From SAR116 cluster bacterium AG-325-I21 (GTDB lineage: Bacteria; Pseudomonadota; Alphaproteobacteria; Puniceispirillales; Puniceispirillaceae): 57,179 bases of DNA. A program made the translations under genes and the position numbers. Below, one piece after another: positions 56,066 to 57,179 of this stretch; position 1 is the first letter of the stretch; the number at the start of each line of letters is the position of its first letter. The stretch covers positions 1 through 57,179 of the forward strand of contig QBYK01000009.1 of the NCBI GenBank assembly GCA_003282865.1, read 5' to 3'. The notes below the pieces were generated by a model, which did no database searches, was not told the DNA's origin, and worked only from the letters and a program-made list of their open reading frames with translations.

Positions 56066-56138
56066 CACCCCTCAACAAAGTCCAAATCTGACAGAGAAAC
56101 TGCTCCAGTAACCCCAGTCCGTGGTCTACGGTCCATGG
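56066..56138 (-). repeat. CCATGGACC repeat family, copy 3 (inverted)
   Basis: Read on the minus strand: CCATGGACCGTAGACCACGG, TTACTGGAGCAGTTTCTCTG, GATTTGGACTTTGTTGAGGG. Shares the first 70-75 bp of copies 1 and 2, then diverges. Opposite orientation to both. Confidence 0.75.
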
Positions 56139-56224
56139 TCCTTGGCTGTAGACAAGCTTTGTGCTTTAGTTCGCTGGGAAATCCTACAAACTGACTGAAT
56201 AGCGGGAGTTTTTAGACTTGAACT

Positions 56225-56265
56225 TGCCTGACTTAGGCATCGAACTTGCCCCCGGGCACCACTTA
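56225..56265 (-). repeat. GGTGCCCGGGGGC element, copy B (inverted)
   Basis: GGCATCGAAC, then GCCCCCGGGCACCA at 56,248-56,261. Inverted match of 41,446-41,475. It stands in the same relation to repeat copy 3 as copy A does to copy 1, so the two belong to one composite repeat of about 300 bp. Confidence 0.55.
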
Positions 56266-56268
56266 TCT

Positions 56269-56478
56269 TTAAACAACGACTAGGTTTTCTGCCTGTCGAG
56301 CCGAGGTTTGCGTAAAGTCTGAATCATCCACGTTTTTAGGGCAATAAACCACCTTCAATAAGGTGCCATCATCTGCAAAAATGCGTTTGTCTTTTATTGT
56401 CAACATCCTATTTTTGGTCCTCAGGCAACAAATGGGACTACGATTAATCATTGCGTGCATAAGGACTTTTGTACACAA
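56269..56478 (-). CDS. Doubtful small ORF
   Basis: 69 residues with MLTIKDKRIFADDGTLLKVV, YCPKNVDDSDFTQTSA. The C-terminal part looks coding-like, but I recognise no family and see no ribosome site. If real, an internal ATG at 56,406 is the likelier start. Confidence 0.3.
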   Translation of the reverse strand: MCTKVLMHAMINRSPICCLRTKNRMLTIKDKRIFADDGTLLKVVYCPKNVDDSDFTQTSARQAENLVVV

Positions 56479-56561
56479 ATTGCGGGACGGAATGTGGGAC
56501 GGAAGTCAGTGAATATATATTAATCACTGTGTTTTAATGGCTTATGGACGAAAGTGTAAGA

Positions 56562-56573
56562 CCGTCCCTCCGC
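56562..56573. repeat. att core, copy 3 (right end of the tandem array)
   Basis: CCGTCCCTCCGC, the first 12 bp of the 15-bp core in copies 1 and 2. Followed by sequence resembling that after copy 2 (TCAGTTGGTAAACA). The native chromosome presumably resumes here. Confidence 0.7.
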
Positions 56574-56671
56574 GATTCTACTTCTTTAAAAACTCAGTTG
56601 GTAAACAGGTATCTCATTTTTCTCTTACTCAGAATGCTCACAGTTAAGTTTTATCTCTCTAATTGGCTTGT

Positions 56672-57148
56672 CTAATAATCTGAGAAAAAGTCATTTTCAA
56701 TGCGTTGTTGGATAGTAGTGAGTTTATCCGTTACCGCTTTAGAGACTTCATTTTGTTTCTTTGCTAGCTGTATAAGCGTGTCGATATCCCTTGCATACCG
56801 GGCACTTTGTTCATTTGAGTCAACAAGCCGCATTTGAACATTGCGAAGGAGAGCAGAGAGTATCGGTGAGCCTTCCTGTAAATCGGAAATATATGACTTG
56901 GGAATCAATTGTGTTTTTACACCAATTTTCCCGGCGCGGGCAGTGACGGAACGTTTTTTATCTAAAAACAATGAAGCCTCGCCAAAAACTTCGCACTGGC
57001 CAATAGTATTAAGCTTGAGCCCTCGTGGGGTAAAGATGTCAACTTCGCCTTCAATTATGTAGTAAGCATTAAATGAGGGGGTGCCATAGTCATAAATCAG
57101 GGCGTTTGGCTCCCAATTTTTTATCGTTAATTCATCATTATTTTTCAT
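56672..57148 (-). CDS. Small cyclic-nucleotide-binding-domain protein
   Basis: 158 residues. Residues 10-95 form a cNMP barrel (PSFNAYYIIEGEVDIFTPRG, CEVFGEASLFLDKKRSVTAR with the FGE-(S/A)-R type phosphate-binding signature), then a helical, coiled-coil-like tail (QMRLVDSNEQSARYARDI ... IENDFFSDY). There is no helix-turn-helix, so it is not a CRP-type regulator; it may signal by protein contact. ATG 57,148 is preferred to the TTG one codon earlier. A truncated copy lies at 40,664-40,915. Confidence 0.85.
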   Translation of the reverse strand: MKNNDELTIKNWEPNALIYDYGTPSFNAYYIIEGEVDIFTPRGLKLNTIGQCEVFGEASLFLDKKRSVTARAGKIGVKTQLIPKSYISDLQEGSPILSALLRNVQMRLVDSNEQSARYARDIDTLIQLAKKQNEVSKAVTDKLTTIQQRIENDFFSDY

Positions 57149-57179
57149 CAATTAAGTTCCCACAAGCGCTATTGATCAT

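Noticed and set aside
25283-56561. Insertion sequence with transposase
   Set aside because: No DDE, HUH or serine transposase was seen; mobility genes are all tyrosine-recombinase pieces.
1-57179. CRISPR array
   Set aside because: No regularly spaced short direct repeats seen on reading; the repeats found are three dispersed copies or att cores.

Overview
The window looks like the chromosome of a marine alphaproteobacterium, most like the SAR116 clade (Candidatus Puniceispirillum relatives). This rests on moderate G+C, tightly packed Rossmann-fold, acyl-CoA and one-carbon-type catabolic genes, and alphaproteobacterial tRNAs. The clade is an inference; only the class-level placement is reasonably firm.

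Region 1 (1-24,967) is ordinary chromosome with intact, closely spaced genes. It holds the end of an NDP-forming acyl-CoA synthetase, an Old Yellow Enzyme, a small SET-domain protein, an AHL-lactonase-like metallo-hydrolase, and a BisC/TorA-type molybdoenzyme translationally coupled to an arylformamidase-like hydrolase. Next comes a four-gene acyl-CoA cluster (APH-like kinase, SDR, acyl-CoA dehydrogenase, CoA ligase) whose composition matches the lva (levulinate/4-hydroxyacid) pathway of Pseudomonas putida. A GntR-regulated pair of divergent units follows: a YdiJ-like FAD/Fe-S dehydrogenase, GntR and a ThDP enzyme on one side, and an aminotransferase followed by an enoyl-CoA hydratase on the other, with a perfect GTATAC-centred palindrome between them. 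leuA and lepA close the region.

Region 2 (25,192-40,311) is a genomic island at the 3' end of tRNA-Ser(GGA). The last 15 bp of the tRNA reappear at 40,297-40,311. All large island genes lie on the minus strand and look like a DNA-defence or DNA-processing module: SbcD/YhaO-like nuclease, SbcC/YhaN-like ATPase, type III-like restriction subunit, beta-class DNA methyltransferase, and a UvrD-like helicase carrying a RelE/ParE-like N-terminus. Island-end debris includes an integrase tail joined to the 3' end of an initiator tRNA, an HGGxSTGP-motif protein and a primase fragment.

Region 3 (40,312-56,573) is a second, tandem and heavily decayed island or graveyard. It ends at a third, 12-bp copy of the tRNA-Ser core. 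It holds broken tyrosine recombinases, a primase fragment, a disrupted SDR, a disrupted pseudoazurin, long gene-poor stretches and a three-copy repeat family. Among these are intact cargo or chromosomal genes: fasciclin, GST, SDR, a CRTAC1/UnbV pair, NfeD-QmcA and TenA. A second tRNA, Ser(CGA), has a P4-type integrase remnant immediately downstream.

The gene for a small cNMP-binding protein (56,672-57,148) lies just outside the last att core. A truncated 252-bp copy of it lies just outside the middle core, so the junction was duplicated during assembly of the tandem array. All coordinates derived from motifs are hand-read; no database search was possible.
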